Positions 1 to 11,500 of a DNA stretch of 64,000 nucleotides are shown here, piece by piece (position 1 is the stretch's first letter; each line of letters starts with the position of its first letter). Both the position numbers and the translations under genes were made by a program. Location of the stretch: NCBI GenBank assembly GCA_007570785.1, contig ML664152.1, forward strand, positions 2,604,911 to 2,668,910. Reading direction: 5' to 3'. The notes under the pieces are model-generated. The model searched no databases. It had not been told where the DNA came from and saw only the letters and a program-made list of their open reading frames with translations. This DNA is from Antilocapra americana. Its lineage: Eukaryota > Chordata > Mammalia > Artiodactyla > Antilocapridae.

Positions 1-319
1 GCTTGGGGTTTCATCCCATTTCCTAACAGGGCTGCTCTCCCCTTGCTGTCGGGATACGTGTGTGTGTGTGTGTGCACGTGCGCGCGCGCGCGCCCATCAG
101 TACACATGGATATGGGGGGCCTATAGGCATGTGCTGGTCCATACACCCTCTGAGTTCAGGACATACTTGCAAAGCCAAGTCTTGCGTAGACGTGTGTGGA
201 GCAGGAGAGCCTATTGGAGCCTGGCTTTCCCAGGTCTCGGAGCGGTTGCCCCACTGCCAGCACTGGCCCCAGAGCAGAGAAGCAAGTCTTCAGGGGCCTT
301 GGCCAGAGCATAAGTGACA
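1..319. other. Sequence beyond the predicted AGPAT3 end
   Basis: Apart from the TG/CG repeat I see no gene or recognisable mobile element. It could still be 3' UTR if the distal AATAAA is not used. Confidence 0.4.
58..93. repeat. (TG)n followed by (CG)n simple repeat
   Basis: An alternating purine-pyrimidine run, (GT)n then GCACGTG then (CG)n, with strong Z-DNA-forming character. It lies just beyond the predicted distal end of AGPAT3. Confidence 0.9.
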
Positions 320-339
320 CCATGAGTCTTTTAGCTTGA

Positions 340-345
340 TTTATT
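340..345 (-). terminator. Distal polyadenylation signal AATAAA
   Basis: Canonical hexamer on the minus strand; cleavage would fall around 310-330. It is the last such signal before the window edge, so it is my choice for the distal AGPAT3 mRNA end. Confidence 0.5.
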
Positions 346-3269
346 TTCACAAGACAGACAAATCAGACCCTGGAATAGCTCTTGGTTCTGACAAGAGTTT
401 TTTTCTTTATAAAGAAGGGTTTCTGGGTTTTCTCCACAGAGTGAATTTGCTTTTACAAAAAATAGTTTTTAATATATACATGCCTACTTTGGAAACCCTT
501 TTGTCCTAGATGGCTTTTCAGACTGGTTTTTAGGCAGAGGGGTCAGTGAGCATGCTTTAGGCACCAGCTGATCTTTCTGCCTTGCTTTCACCTGACCATC
601 ACTCTGCTTGAGTTCCCTTGGGAAAGCAACTTTCATGAGATGGGGAGACTCAGAGAGTGTCCTCACAGGACGGTCTCGAGAAACAGTCCAAGCCTCAGGG
701 TGCCTGCAGACGGGGAACCCAAGGGCCAGGAAGCGTCCAGGGAAAACCCTCCGCGGGCCAGCAGCACGGGGACAGGAGGAGGCAGGCAGTCACTGTCTCA
801 CAGTGTGGATATTTTATCCCTCTCTTTCACAGCAGCGATTTTAATAAACAAGCATGAAGCCCACAGCATTCTATCTAGAAAATGCCGCCACTCAGGCAGG
901 CTCGAGCACACCCGAGTACAAAGCAACCTTTGCAGCACATGGCATGTTCAGCCAGTTCTGGCGGGATACAGGCATTTAGAGTCAAAGTTAGCTCCCCCCC
1001 ACCCCCACAGGCTCCCATGGACCAAAAATACTGCTCTCCTCCACTGCACAAAGCTGTAGCAAAATTGTAAAAACGAAGTGTACAAAATGAAGCATCCATA
1101 TAATACATTTGCACCCTGTATACAATTTATCACCCTTTGAAGCTGGCCAACAGTCAGGTACAGTAGAGGATCGATAATGGAAAAAGAACCCCGACATCTG
1201 TCCCACATATTTCGGTCGATGGTTTGGAGAGATTTTCATTTACAGTTACAGTACTTGCTGACGATCGTTATGATTCAGAAGCCAGTTGAATTTCCTGGTA
1301 TGTAGGCAAGTAACATTTGATTGTCACCACGTACAATTCTGAGACAATAAATACAAGTAGATCAGATGCATTTCTTCATGACATCAAGTAACTCCAGTTT
1401 AATACAGTTTAGTGCATTTCAGTATCTCATTCATGGTTCAACTTCTGTCCAAAATACTTTTGCAAACAAAAAGTTAAGAAACTGTAAAGTTATAGGAAAA
1501 GAAAACTCCAAGTAAACTTGTCATCGCAATGCTTCAAATTTTAAAGCAATTCAATTGTCTTTGAAAGGAGGGTGCGGCTGCTGCCAGCCTGACTAGAATC
1601 AACTGACCTGAGTTCCTGGCTCTTATTTCCTTCCGGGGCATTTGTGGGAATGCCTCCATTGAACTGAGTTAGCTAATGGCCAGTGCTGGGGGTGAACTCA
1701 ATTCATGCATGTCCACCCCTGCATGAAGCAGAATGCAGTGTGACATCACCTACCCCAAAAAAAGTCCCAGCGTATGTGTGTCCTGGCCCTGACATGCAAG
1801 GATGTGGAACCGACAGGAAAGTCTGCCTGCCTGCAGCACCACTCATGGCCCAGGACAAGTCCGGGAGTGTCAGGGGTGTGGCTGGCCCCAACGGCACTGG
1901 GGAGAGGCTTGCCTTTGCCTCGGAGCTTAAGCTAGAGAGGGGCAGGCATGTGGAAGGGGACATGCCGTTTTCAGAGGGAAGCAGGTGGGCACGTTGGACT
2001 GACAGTTTTAACCCCTAAGCCTGGTTACACTGCCAGGGGTTGCAAACCACACGGTGCCACTGCCTGCCATGTTGCATGCCAGGGCTGCATGCAGCTGCAG
2101 TGAGAAATTCACAGCACATGTTACACAAGGGTCAGCCAGCTCAGCTGAAAATCAGTCGGGCTCCGAAGATTCTATGTGGCTTGTCTCTAGGTGTCTCAGA
2201 CAGAGACAAGCAATGTGCAGAGAGGGACTTGTTCTTCACTTCAAATCTGACACGGACGGGGGTCACATGGGTGTGGGCAGCTTGGAGACAGCTCCTGACC
2301 TGCATGTAACTGCAAGCACCACTCTTCTGCAGGCAGACGTCGGTGCTCAGCACCTCAGTTAGAGCGCGAAAGAGCTCGTGCCATGGGCACACAGGGGTGG
2401 GGGGTGACCGGGCACACAAGGTGGAGGCTCCAAACTGCCCCAGCGGGCAGTCGTGTCTGCATCACCTGTACAAGCCAGTACTACTCGTGCCACTGATTCA
2501 AGTCATTACTGTCATGATTGAGTAGTTCATGCAGAGACCATCTTTTTAACCTGACTGCTTCTCGGGGGCGGGCTGTGGTTCAGACAGGGCTGTGCACCCA
2601 GCACACTGTCACCAAGGAGCTGATGACCAGGGTCACTTCTTTGGGGTTAAAAATCCTGTCAGTGGTCTCCCCTGAGCAGCTAAGCCTTTCCCCAGTGTCT
2701 ACTCACCTGCTCCAGGGCTGTCACAGGACAGAGGGGCACCTGTCACGAGGCCACAGTGGTGCAGGCACCCTAGAAGCCCCTGGAACTCCCCAGAGGGACT
2801 GCTGGACACACAGGAGGGCCCAGGACCCAGACTCCACTTGCCAGGCGGCACCAGGACACGTGTGTCAGCAACAGAAGACACAGCACTGGGGCCTGAGCTG
2901 AGAAATACACCACCCAGTGGCCTGGACTCGAGACTCAGCCCTCACCAGGCACCCGTGGGAGGGACCCAAGGCCTGGAGTTGCTGCCTTTTGTATCTCCGG
3001 TAGGAACGGGGCTGGCACTGGAGCTGCTGCAGCAACAAAGCTACACCTCGAGGCTTAGCCGACCCCTCCCCTGGCAGGGCGGTCAGCCAACATCATGGAT
3101 TCCTGGTCCTGCCCGACCCAGCTTAGGGCCTAATGTGCTGAATCTAGAGTGCACCCTCCCTGGTGGTGACCAGGAGGACCGTCCCAACATTCAACCTGAT
3201 TTTGGACAATGACAAAATCAGTAACAAAGGAAGTAAAGGAAAAGAAATAAGAAAAGCACTGTTCTGAGA

Positions 3270-3275
3270 TTTATT
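3270..3275 (-). terminator. Intermediate polyadenylation signal AATAAA
   Basis: Canonical hexamer on the minus strand in an AT-rich patch, preceded in the transcript by the (GU)28 tract. Possible alternative mRNA end. Confidence 0.3.
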
Positions 3276-3706
3276 AATTAAAAAAAAACTAAAGGAGCCT
3301 CCCCCTTTTCCCTCTGAAGTGGATGAAAAGCAAGATCCACCCCTCCAAAAAAGAGAGAGAAAAAAAAAAACAAACATTCATGGTGTAATTTTTATTGCTC
3401 TCAAAGGGCTTGGTATTTAAATGCACAAGCTAATCTTCATTAAATCAGAAGGATGTCACTGAGATTTAAAACCTATACATGGTCTCAATCTCCATTCACC
3501 CAGGAGTCTTCACAGCTGGTTACTGACTCAGTATAGAATTTACATATTGTGTATCAATTTCAAAGGGAGGGAACTTAGCTGGGAAGCAAGAACTATTAAT
3601 TAAATGGTAAAAGATCTAAATTTGCATTTTCCAGGTAATGTATCTTTACAGTAGTGCCCTTCAACTTCTTCCTTTAAGCTCTTCAGGGATGAGTGGATTA
3701 GCAAAT

Positions 3707-3707
<1 letters not shown>

Positions 3708-3763
<56 letters not shown>
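3708..3763. repeat. (CA)28 microsatellite in the 3' UTR
   Basis: An uninterrupted 56-bp AC dinucleotide run. In the AGPAT3 transcript orientation it is (GU)n. Likely length-polymorphic. Confidence 0.97.
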
Positions 3764-3765
<2 letters not shown>

Positions 3766-4689
3766 GTGAGCAGCATGTTGTGTGAAGAAAAATAAGATCT
3801 AAGAGAGCCGCTCACCCAAGTGGAAGTGGCCCTACTGTGTGCCAGGCTCCACGCCTGAAGGAAGCAAGAGGCAAGCTTTGTGGCAGAGGGCAGCCGGCTT
3901 CCACACTGTCTCAGTGCCCAGCCTCGAGAGGACGTGTGTGCCTTCACGGTCACTGTGAGCGAGCACAGAACTGCGGGTCACGTCCCTGCAACCTTGGTGC
4001 CATCACCAAGGTCACTGATGCAGAATTCAGTAGTGTCACTATAAATGCAATCTGCTGTTTCCACAGGTCTCCCCAGAATTCAGACTTAGGGCCAATGCAT
4101 AATTATTTTTTCCAATTTGGCTTATAATTTTGCCCATTCTTCTTTCTTTCATTTTTTCCCTAGAAAACTGAATGCTGGTTACAGGACAGCAGAGATAACA
4201 CCCACTATTTTTCTTACCCTTGCTAAAAAAGATGAGGGGAGTGTGACTTTAAAAAAGCAAGTTGAAAGTTTAAGAAGAAAGTCGGATGCAGGCAGGTGGC
4301 AGAATGATGTGTTGGAGCTGGAGGGGCAGCCCAGGCCCACCCTGCCGGGCAGCCCCAAGACTCCAGCCCTGCCAGGCCAAGGGGCCTGAGCGTGCACGAA
4401 ACACCTCCCTGTGGCTGCAGGCTGGAGGGGATGCTGCCTGGACACTAGGGACTCTCCTGCCTCCCCCAGAGGCCAGCATCCTCCAGGACGCACCCACTAG
4501 CTTGGAAGGGAGGTGGAGGAGTGGGGAAGGCTCCCCACCTCTGGTTTCCATCAGCTCAACTGTGAAAACAAAACCTCTAAAAGCTCCATGTTAACAGTCT
4601 CCAATCACCTTTAGAAGACAGGGTGATAGTGACACCGCCTTTTCAAAGCATCCGCCAGCCCTGCGGCTGAGGTCTCCCCAGCACTTAGT

Positions 4690-5280
4690 GCCCCTGGCGC
4701 ACCGGCCCTGCTGGGAATGGGGGGCCGGCCCCCAGCAGCCCTGCCCCCGACGGGATGAAAGGCCCCTGTTCACTGGGAGCGAGGGGGACAGAGGAGCTAA
4801 GCTCCGGGCATGGGCAGAATTCGACATCTCACCGCGTTTTCTGCGGCTCCACTGCTTTCCAACGGATTCAGGTGTCAGCAGGCAGGCCGAGGCCGGCGCT
4901 CCGGGGGAGGGGGCGTGTGCCGCCGCAGCCCCGCCCAGTGTGCTTCTCACCTGGCCACGCCCCCTGCCCGGAGGCCGGTGCGGGCAGGTAGCGGCCAGTA
5001 GGTGCTCTGGGGCCTGGGGGCCCAGGCACACAGTTCTCAGCGGGAGCAGGGTAGAGAGTCCGCAGGGGGTGCAGGGGAAGAGGCGAGGGCCAGGGGAAAT
5101 TCCCAAGAAAATTGATAAAAACCGAAAAAGGGAGCTAAGCGTGAGAAGAGAAGTTTCCAAAGCCTCTCTCGGGCCGGGTGAGCCCCCATATCCCGGGACG
5201 GGAGGGGCCGCCCCCCACAGCAGGCGCCCAGCCCGGCTCTCCTGCGTAGGGGCGAGGCTGGTGTCTCTGTCCGCAGGTCT
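4690..5280. promoter_or_regulatory. CpG-rich island inside the AGPAT3 3' UTR
   Basis: By eye there are about 40 CpG in roughly 600 bp of about 64% GC, far denser than the surrounding sequence. GC boxes (for example CCCCGCCC, CCACGCCCC, GGGGGCGTG) cluster at 4900-4980. It looks like an orphan CpG island and could be an internal or antisense promoter, or simply a GC-rich UTR. The open frame on the plus strand through it is probably a base-composition effect. Confidence 0.5.
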
Positions 5281-5307
5281 GCCGACGGCTTTACTCTTGG
5301 CTCAAGT

Positions 5308-5313
5308 TTTATT
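5308..5313 (-). terminator. Proximal polyadenylation signal AATAAA
   Basis: Canonical hexamer on the minus strand about 140 nt after the AGPAT3 stop codon. Use would give a very short 3' UTR lacking the CpG-rich and GU-rich parts. Confidence 0.35.
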
Positions 5314-5453
5314 GGTCAATATTAGTCACCAGTTAATAAGAAAAATAGTTTCTAAGTGTCTTTTTTTCCCCCACTCTAGGTGTGTTGTTCTGTTTTTAAT
5401 TGAGTTAATTGGATACCACCATCAGGTTATGTGTGTTCAATCACAGCCATTCA

Positions 5454-5542
5454 TTATTCCTTTTTCTTAAATTCTTGGTTTCCATAGCTGGAGCCTTTTT
5501 CTATTTCAGTCACTCCTATTAGTCGGCGGACTCCAAAGGAAG
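5454..5542 (-). CDS. AGPAT3: AGPAT3 last coding exon (residues 348-376 and stop)
   Basis: The acceptor is CCTGTTTTAAAG. The exon encodes SFGVRRLIGVTEIEKG, then GSSYGNQEFKKKE and TAA at 5456-5454. The terminal KKKE matches the cytosolic dilysine KKXX form that returns membrane proteins to the ER, in line with the known location of this enzyme. The 3' UTR follows directly. Confidence 0.95.
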
Positions 5543-8500
5543 CTTTAAAACAGGAAAAAGGCTAGGTTAGCTGATTGCCTTGCCATCAAGCTGGAAAAGT
5601 CGTTAGGGGGGGCCTGCCTTTGCCCTCAGACTTTCCTGGGGGCGAGCCTGTGGGGCTGGGCAGCGGGGAGCAGTAGGTGTGGGCCCATGGAGGGCTGCAG
5701 TTCTTAGCCAGGGCTGAGGGGCTGCGGTGCCCAACACGAAATGCCTGTGTCCTGGGGAACCTCGGCCCAGCATGCCAGCCCACACCCCCAACTGCCCAAG
5801 TACGAACCCAGGGGCCAGGACCCTCCCCATGCAGCTCTTGGCCCGAGAGGCCAGGCAGGTGGCTGGCCGGCCGGCCGGCCAGATTTCTGGAGAGATGGCC
5901 CTGGAATCTGGAGGTCGTCACGGCCCCGTGGCTCAGTGATCAGAGCTGCTCTCTGAGGCTGGCAAGGCTCGGGCTGGATCCCAGCTGCCGGGTGACTGTC
6001 TCCAGGCCTGGGCATGGCCACCAGCACACATGGGAGGGAGGCTCCCACCCTCGAGCTGCACCATCATTCCCCTTCATTACCTGCCCCGACAAACCCCAGG
6101 AATGTCAGGATCAGGAGAGGAGATCCACTGGCAAAGACGCCCAAGACAAAACTGAAGAGAGGAGACAGGAGGAGCGTGGCCCAGAAGAGGAAGTTGAGGA
6201 GCGTCCACGGCCGGCGGGCGGGTTTGAACTGCTGCCCCGGAAACACACCCTTCTGGTTATATATCTCCTGCAGCGCATCCTGAAAGAGTCAACCACAACA
6301 GTGGCTTTCATGTACTGTTGTCATAACCCAGAAGCAAGAAATGATTCGACCTAAAGTGGATGGACCACATGACATGGGCCACAGAATGAAGCTGACACGA
6401 CCTTCATCTGTGGTGGCTTATATCAAAAGCTTGAAAAACATAAACCCTTCCATCAGGCAAGCTTCCTAGGAAAATGATCAGCCAGTGCCTGGCTCACAGT
6501 AGGCACCTCCAAGCCCCAGGACTGCAGCGTCTGCCAGGCTCCGCACCATCTCTGGCAACACTTCCAGAGTGAGGGTGGCAGCCACCACTGCTGGGAGTCC
6601 GTGGCCTGCCGGCTGGGTCACCCACAGGAAGCTACTTAACCTCTCCTCCCTCCGTGTCCTGGCGGCTAGTGACGGCAGGACAGAGGAGTAGGTGAGGACA
6701 CGGAAGCATCCTCAGCAGGGAGACGGGGTACACACTGAACATGGAGCGCCAGCCGCCTGGCTGAGCAGCCGGGATGCCGGGATAGACTCCTCCGCAGCTA
6801 TGACTCATCATGCGCAGCAAGGAGACACGACAGTATGAGTTTTCTGAAGAACCTAAGTGCCATACAACTCCATATAAATAAAAACATGTATGAGGCGGCA
6901 TGTGTCTGGGACCAAGTCTGGAAAGACGAACACCCCCAGGGGCTTAGGTCTCACCTCTTCTCGCCTTTTTCTGTTTTATTTTCTGCATTTAGCTTCTTGA
7001 GCTGTGTTTAGCATTACACTAAAAACAGGGCAGGGGTCTTAACAAATACCCAGTGTCACAGCCTCTTCCAATGTGCGGTCAGACACCAGCTGCCCCTGCC
7101 AACCCAAGGGGCATGGGGTGGGTGCCAGAGGCCTGAGGGCTCAGGAGCAGCTGTGACCCTTACATCTATGAGTATACCGCAGGGTGCCCACACGTGCCTT
7201 CCCCCCGAGGGCCCTTCCCATGGGGTTCCAGAACATTTTCAGGCCGGTCCGTTCAGCCCACTCCACTCTGCCCGCCTGCCCCTAAGCAGACGATGCAGAT
7301 GGTGGTAGTCTGTCTTCCGACCTATTGGCCATTCCTCACACACCCAAAGGCGAGCATGGTCTCTTTCCCCAGGAGAGTTGACGCCTGCATCCCGTGCATG
7401 GGCACCTCTATGACGATGTCTAGGACCGCTCCTGTGCTCTGTGCTTTTCTGTGAGTAGCATCACGCCATACACCTATGGCAGTCTGCCTTTCATACACCT
7501 ACTTTCTCAAGATTCAGTTAGACTGAGAATATGCATGCAGTTCATTCATTTTAACTGAACCCCAGCAAATGACTAAACATATATAATGTGTCTATTTTCT
7601 AATAATAACCTTTTAGGTTATTTCTCACTTCCTGCTAAATAAGCAAATACTGTTGCTGGGAGATGTCACTCTAAGAGGTTCTGACTTTTAAAAACTAGCC
7701 CTGATCCAGAGACACGCTCTCCTTTGCAGCCTCGTGCACACATCTTTCTGCCCATCCACCATGGGATGCACACACACCGTATTCCTTCTCTCTTTTAATT
7801 GGTCAGACTTGCCCGAAGTTTTCCATTTTATTAATATGTTTAAAGAAAATCTTTTGGTGCACTGGATTCCTCTTTTGAGCTTTGTTTTCTGCTTAGTTTA
7901 TGCTGTTATTATTTTCTCTGTTCTCTGTTTATTCTATTTCATGTATGTTTCTGTAATGTATGTTTGTGTGCATGTGTACACATATGTATGTACATACATT
8001 CTTTTTATCTATCCCATCCCTGACTTGTGTTTCTTGAACCTGATGAAACCCGTGTTCTTCAACTCTGGAAGTTTATGGTTATCCCTGACAACTGCTCTTC
8101 ATCATTCTTCCCACCTTATCCTCTGGATGGTCTAATTGTTACATTCTGGACAACTGTTTAGCCTCTGGATCTTTTAACTTTCCTTTTATGTTTTCACTTC
8201 CTCTGTGCTACATGCTGAGTAATTTCCTCAAAACCTTTGCTGTTGTTCAGTTGCTAAGTTGTATTCAACTCTTTGGGACCTCATGGACTGCAGCATACCA
8301 AGTTTCTGTCTTTCACCATCTCCTGGAGTTTGCTCTCATGTCCACTGAGTCGGTAGTACTATCTAGCTGTCTCATCCTCTGCCACCCTCTTCTCCTTTTG
8401 TCTTCAGTCTTTCCCAGCATCAGGGTCTTTTCCAGTGAGTTGGCTCTTCACATCAGGTGGCCAAAGTATTGGAGTTTCAGCTTCAGCATCAGTCCTTCCA

Positions 8501-11500
8501 ATGAATAGTCAGGACTGATTTCCTTTAGAGCTGACTGGTTTGATCTCCTTGCAGTCCAGGGGACTCTTAAAGGGTATTCTGCAGCACCACAAATCGAAAG
8601 TATCAATTCTTCAGTGCTCAGCCTTATGGTCCGACTTTCACATCCTTACATGATTGCTGGAAAACCCATAGCTTTGACTATATGGACCTTTGTTGGCCAA
8701 GTGATGTCTCTATACTGTCTAGGTTTATCACAGCCGTCTTTTCAAGAAGCATCTTTTAATTTCATGGCTGTAGTCACCACCCACAGTGATTTGGGAGCCC
8801 AAGAAAATAAAATCACTGCTTCCACTTTTCCCCTTTCTATATGCTATGAACTGATGGGACCAAATGCCATGATCTTAATTTTTTGAATGTTGAACTTCAA
8901 GCCAGCTTTTTCACTCTCCTCTTTCACTTTCATCAAGAGGCTCTTTAGTCCCTTTTCACTTTCTGCCATGAGGGTGGTGTTATCTGCATATCTGGGTTGT
9001 TGATATTTCTCCCAGGAGTCTTGATTCCAGCTTCTAATTCTCTCTTCAGCTATATCAAATCTTCTATCTAATCTGTTGACTAAGATTTTATTGTCAATTA
9101 CTAGATTTCTCATGCCTGTTTATCTTCCTTGGTTTTTCTCAAATCTGTTCCATTTTTAATAAGTCTTATTCTTTTGTTTTCAGTCCCTTCTTCTTTTAAA
9201 AAAATATTTGTTAATTTTTATTTGTGGCTGTGCTGGGTCTTTGTTGTTGCACGTGGTCTTTCTCTGGTTGTGAAGAGTGGGGGCTACTCTCTGCTTGAGG
9301 TGTGCTGGCTTCTCCTTGTGGTGACTGCTCTTGTTGCCAAGCAATGGGCTCTAGGGTGCACGGGCTTCAGTAGTGGTGGCACACGTGCTCAGTAGTGGCA
9401 CATGGGCTTAGTGGCCCCAAGGCATGTGGGATCTTCTCTGACCAGGGATTGAACTCATGACCCCTGCATTGGCGGGTGGATTCTTACCCACTGGACCACC
9501 AGAGAAGTCCTCAGCCCCTTCTTTTTTGCTTAGCCATTTCAAGCACACTGATTTGACTTTCTGCCTAGTAGCAGTGCCATAGCTGAAGTTTCGGGAGGGT
9601 TTAACTTTCTGTCTGTCTGTCGTGCTCACCCATGGCGGGTCTTGGTCACGAGTGCGTCTCCAGCAGAAGTCTCGGCAGCTGAGTCTGGAGTCATGCTCTT
9701 CTAGCTTCACATGTGCTACTCTCGGGGACTCTAGAGAGATTCACCTGGAACCACTTTTTTATGCTGATATTTTGATTTTGTTCTTGAACTATGTTGTTAG
9801 TATAACTTCAACCTTAAGGACAGTGCTGTGATTATGAATCACCAGGGAGATGTTTCAAGACTCAGGGGAAAGGTATGCTTCAAAGTCACTCCCTGTGCTG
9901 GCAGGTACATTTTCCAGTTTAGCCTTCCAGTTGGAAGATGAAAGTCCAATGGGTCCCACCTTCATTAGGGTCTTCAGTTCTAACCTCCAGCCCTGAATGA
10001 GGTCAAATCCATGTCTTCTGTTTCCATGTAGGCATCAAAGCTCAAGGCTGCAGGGTGGGCAGACCAACAGACCCCTCGGCACCTCCTCATGGCCTCCAGC
10101 TGCCTCCCGGCCCCGCCTCCTCTCTCGCTCCTGAGAGGGCCCCTTACCCTTTTTAGCACTTCTCAGTGCATTTAAATGGAGAAGGCAGTGGCACCCCCGC
10201 TCCAGTACTCCTGCCTGGACAATCCCATGGATGGAGAAGCCTGGTGAGCTGCAGTCCATGGGGTCACAAAGAGTCGGACACGACTGAGCGACTTCACTTT
10301 CACACACTGGAGAAAGAAATGGCAACCCACTCCAGTGTTCTTGCCTGGAGAATCCCAGGGACCGCGGAGCCTGGTGGGCTGCCATCTATGGGGTCGCACA
10401 GAGTCGGACACGACTGAAGCGACTGAGTAGCAGCAGCAGCAGTGCATTGAAAAGGATATGCATTTTATTTTTTTATTTGAAAAGTTTGCTTAAATTCCTC
10501 TTAAGATTTATATGCTATACATTACTTGGTTGATGCTGTACGTGTGCTCAATCATGTCTGACTCTTTGCGACACCATGAACCCACCAGGCTCCTCTGTCC
10601 CTGGGATTCTCCAGGCAAGAATACTTGAGTGGGCTGCAAGTCCTACTCCAACGGATCTTCCCGACCTGGGGATCGAACCCGTGTCTCTTGCATTGGCAAG
10701 TGGATTCTATCCTTGCACCACCTGGGAAGCTCCTGTTACTTGGTTAAAACCCTTATAAAATGGTGTATGTTTTATACTAGAAGGACTTTCTGATTATCTG
10801 AGTCTCTCTGTTGCTAAAGATGAGAATCTAGTGCCCTGTACGTCTGTGTGTATAAAACAAACTGAGGAGTCGGGGTGGGACATGCCAGAGGAATGTGTCA
10901 TCTATAGTGTGTCTCTTACATATTAAATCATATGTATACACACGCATAATGTGTGTTCTATACCTACAACTTCTTTTACACAAAAAAATGAAACAAATGT
11001 GATAATATATTATCGGAAATGGTTATACAAGCATTGTGATGTCCAGTACACTTTTCTCTAGTTTGTTAATTTCTTAAAAGTTAGGAAAAATGAAAGACGC
11101 AGAAAAGAACGGGAAAGAAGAATTTGAGAGTAGCACAGCACCCCTGTCTCTAGAGACAGTCAGTGCGCTACCTGCCTGCCCTGTTAGCTGCCCCTTGGGA
11201 ACCTCTGTGAGACTCTAGGGGTAGGAGTGGAGGTGGGAGGAGCTGGGTGCCTTTACCTTCTCCTGGTACAGTTTATGAAGCCACTGAGCTGCTTCCTTCT
11301 CATCCAGTGGAATCTCTTCCAGAGGAAATCTCCTGTTTCATTAAGAAGATTGAAAGCAAAGTGAATTACCAGATGACATCAAACTGCAACAGGGAAAAAT
11401 AATTTCTTATGCATCAGGGTTACTTGTCTGCCTTTTCTATTCAAATCTGACTCTCAGTTTCTAAGAACACACAAACATCAAAGTAACTTTTCCTCGAGCA

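Larger units (their letters stand above)
320..5453 (-). other. AGPAT3: Putative AGPAT3 3' UTR (distal end uncertain)
   Basis: No splice acceptor or coding exon is needed after the stop, so this stretch is the terminal exon's untranslated part. Minus-strand AATAAA signals occur at 5313-5308, 3275-3270 and 345-340; the last would end the mRNA near 320 and give a 3' UTR of about 5.1 kb. The stretch holds a CpG-rich island (4690-5280), a CA repeat (3708-3763), a GC-rich unremarkable middle, and an AT-rich block at about 1030-1560. Where transcripts really end cannot be seen from sequence. Confidence 0.6.
6280..11256 (-). other. AGPAT3: AGPAT3 intron 6, repeat-rich
   Basis: Nearly 5 kb. 6280-7700 is mostly single-copy with a MIR-like trace near 6480-6680. 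After that come an L1 ORF2-like fragment, a BovB copy, a CHR SINE, a Bov-A2 dimer and a Bov-tA, each listed separately. 10740-11256 is AT-rich with nothing recognised. Confidence 0.8.

Noticed and set aside
4688..5470. 260-codon open frame on the plus strand
   Set aside because: It runs through the CpG-rich island antisense to the AGPAT3 end, has no recognisable domain, and long open frames are expected in GC-rich DNA.
5925..5985. tRNA-like A-box and B-box pattern
   Set aside because: No cloverleaf with paired acceptor stem could be drawn; more likely the head of a decayed tRNA-derived SINE.
8844..9113. Apparent reverse transcriptase gene on the minus strand
   Set aside because: It is a fragment of a dead BovB LINE, already listed as a mobile element.
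10533..10735. tRNA-Glu-like sequences in this and other Bov-tA/CHR SINEs
   Set aside because: They are SINE heads, with diverged stems and SINE bodies attached, not tRNA genes.
11332..11332. Alternative acceptor 3 nt inside AGPAT3 coding exon 6
   Set aside because: Using it would drop one arginine that the family protein keeps; it may be a minor NAGNAG-like choice but the main form is clear.
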